From Amycolatopsis alkalitolerans (GTDB lineage Bacteria; Actinomycetota; Actinomycetes; Mycobacteriales; Pseudonocardiaceae), in the NCBI RefSeq assembly GCF_006152065.1, contig NZ_VDFW01000007.1, positions 124,001-188,000 of the forward strand: a stretch of 64,000 nt of DNA. The letters are read 5' to 3'. The position numbers were made by a program, and so were the translations under genes. Positions within the stretch are counted from its first letter, which is position 1, and every line of letters begins with the position of its first letter. A model generated the notes under the pieces. The model searched no databases and was not told the origin of the DNA. It was given only the letters and a program-made list of their open reading frames with translations. Positions 62,346 through 64,000 of the stretch are shown piece after piece.

Positions 62346-64000
62346 GTGGAAACACACGAGATCAGTAAGCGATTCCTCGAGCATTTCGAGAAGAACGGCC
62401 ATACCCGCGTGCCCAGCGCGTCGCTCATCCTCGACGACCCGACGCTGCTGTTCGTCAACGCAGGCATGGTGCAGTTCAAACCGTACTTCCTCGGTGACGT
62501 CCCGGCGCCGTACCCGCGCGCGACGAGCATCCAGAAATGCGTCCGCACCGGCGACATCGACGAGGTCGGCAAGACCACCCGGCACAACACGTTCTTCCAG
62601 ATGGCCGGCAACTTCTCCTTCGGCGACTACTTCAAGGAAGGCGCCATCTCCCTGGCCTGGGAGTTCATCACGAAGCCGCAGTCCGAGGGCGGGCTCGGCC
62701 TCGACCCGGACCGGATCTGGGCGACGGTCTACGAACACGACGCGGAGACGACGGCGTTGTGGCGCAAGGCCACCGACATCCCGGAGAGCCGTATCCAGCT
62801 GCGCGGCGCGGAGGACAACTACTGGGACATGGGCGTGCCGGGTCCCGGCGGGCCCTGCTCGGAGATCTACTACGACCGGGGCCCCGAGCACGGCCGCGAA
62901 GGCGGCCCCGCGATGGACGAGGACCGGTACCTCGAAATCTGGAACCTGGTCTTCATGCAGGAGACGCGGGGCGAGGTGAGCCCGAAGAAGGGCGGCCCCG
63001 TGCTCGGCCCGCTGCCGAAGAAGAACATCGACACCGGCATGGGCATCGAGCGGGTCGCGTACCTGCTGCAGGGCGTGGACAACGTCTACGAGACCGACCT
63101 GGTGCGCCCGGTGATCGCGAGGGCCGAGGAGTTCTCGGGCCGCCGCTACGGCACCGACCACACCGACGACGTCCGCTTCCGCGTCATCGCCGACCACGCG
63201 CGTTCCGGTGTGATGCTGATCGGTGACGGCGTCACCCCGGGCAACGAGGCTCGTGGCTACGTGCTGCGCCGCCTGCTGCGGCGCATCGTGCGCTCGATGC
63301 GGCTGCTCGGCGTCCAGGAGCCGGTGCTGCCCGAGTTCGCCGCGGTCGTGCGGGACGCGATGGCGCCCTCGTACCCGGAGATCGCCCGCGACTTCGACCG
63401 TATCAGCGACGTGATGCGCGTGGAGGAGGAGGCGTTCCTCGCCACGCTCACCAGCGGCTCGCGGATTTTCGACCTGGCCGCGGCGGACACCAAGGCCTCG
63501 GGCGGCACGGTCCTGGCCGGGGACAAGGCGTTCCAGCTGCACGACACCTACGGCTTCCCGATCGACCTGACCCTGGAAATGGCTTCGGAGCAAGGGATCG
63601 AGGTCGACGAGGCCGGTTTCCGCGCGCTCATGGAGGAGCAGCGCCAGCGCGCGAAGGCGGACGCGGCGGCCCGCAAGAAGGGCCACGGCGACCTTTCGGT
63701 GTACCGCGATCTGCTGGAGCGCCACGGCGAGACCGACTTCCTCGGCTACACCGACCTGCAGGCGACCGCGAAGGTGATCGGCCTGCTGAAAGGCGGGCAG
63801 AGCGCCCGCAGTATCCGTGCCGGTGACAAGGCCGAGCTGGTGCTGGACCGCACCCCGTTCTACGCCGAAAGCGGTGGCCAGGTCGCCGACACCGGTGTGC
63901 TCGTCGGCGACGGCGGCGAAGCGAAGGTGCTCGACGTGCAGAAGGTCGTGCCGGGGCTGTTCGTGCACCGCGTCGAGGTGATCGAGGGCGAGATCGGCCT
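62346..64000 (+). CDS. alaS: Alanyl-tRNA synthetase, 5' part (runs off the window)
   Basis: 551 codons are present, starting at GTG 62346 after AAGGAAAG. Class II core: [69 protein letters not shown] (motif 3). The editing domain begins ([13 protein letters not shown]) just before the window ends. Charges tRNA-Ala; the C-terminal editing and C-Ala parts lie outside. Confidence 0.97.
   Translation, partial: METHEISKRFLEHFEKNGHTRVPSASLILDDPTLLFVNAGMVQFKPYFLGDVPAPYPRATSIQKCVRTGDIDEVGKTTRHNTFFQMAGNFSFGDYFKEGAISLAWEFITKPQSEGGLGLDPDRIWATVYEHDAETTALWRKATDIPESRIQLRGAEDNYWDMGVPGPGGPCSEIYYDRGPEHGREGGPAMDEDRYLEIWNLVFMQETRGEVSPKKGGPVLGPLPKKNIDTGMGIERVAYLLQGVDNVYETDLVRPVIARAEEFSGRRYGTDHTDDVRFRVIADHARSGVMLIGDGVTPGNEARGYVLRRLLRRIVRSMRLLGVQEPVLPEFAAVVRDAMAPSYPEIARDFDRISDVMRVEEEAFLATLTSGSRIFDLAAADTKASGGTVLAGDKAFQLHDTYGFPIDLTLEMASEQGIEVDEAGFRALMEEQRQRAKADAAARKKGHGDLSVYRDLLERHGETDFLGYTDLQATAKVIGLLKGGQSARSIRAGDKAELVLDRTPFYAESGGQVADTGVLVGDGGEAKVLDVQKVVPGLFVHRVEVIEGEIG

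Overview
The window looks like chromosomal DNA of a high-GC actinomycete, most likely Pseudonocardiaceae and plausibly Amycolatopsis. This is inferred from gene content and codon use; no rRNA or tRNA was seen. Pointers are a complete conservon (CvnA-D), an intein-containing Rv2578c-type radical SAM gene, the run aspS ... rarA ... DUF948 protein - alaS, many GTG starts, and ATGA/GTGA stop-start overlaps.

Left part (1-12844). A minus-strand peptide ABC importer (lipoprotein, two permeases, fused double ATPase; 181-5218) lies downstream of a gamma-glutamyltransferase gene (5355-7133), which is divergent from a LysR regulator. Next comes a plus-strand D-xylose-type ABC operon (xylF, xylG, xylH) with a ROK repressor gene at its end and two matched operator-like palindromes in front.

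Middle (12845-26680). A 21-bp-period repeat element is followed by a beta-propeller/MoaD-like gene pair, a secreted HtrA-type protease and a ferric-reductase-like flavocytochrome. A minus-strand operon then runs cvnA-cvnB-cvnC-cvnD into two tandem styrene-monooxygenase-like flavoproteins. After it come a DHA2-type MFS exporter with three beta-sandwich domains on its tail, a companion protein made of three more such domains, and a MarR regulator.

Catabolic and sugar block (26681-42140). A plus-strand set (SDR, amidohydrolase, MaoC hydratase, AMP-forming acyl-CoA ligase) faces the MarR gene. A truncated VOC protein, an esterase, a PEP-mutase-like enzyme and a second copy of the repeat element follow. 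A ribose/fructose-type ABC importer (plus a small VOC protein) is controlled by a divergent LacI gene with a clear promoter and operator; a lone HPr gene follows. Further right are an XRE/MmyB regulator facing an FMN reductase, an IclR regulator facing a KDG-type sugar kinase, and a decayed M20 peptidase gene abutting a short inverted-repeat element.

Right part (42140-64000). A copper amine oxidase, small unknown genes and a glutathione peroxidase precede a MarR gene facing an MBL-fold/aromatic FAD monooxygenase pair. A Na+/H+ antiporter fused to a UBP zinc finger and a methyltransferase come next, then the intein-split radical SAM gene. The housekeeping end holds aspS, a DUF389 protein, an APH-fold protein, an SGNH hydrolase, rarA, a beta-hydroxyacid dehydrogenase, two small envelope-associated proteins and the 5' part of alaS, which runs off the window.
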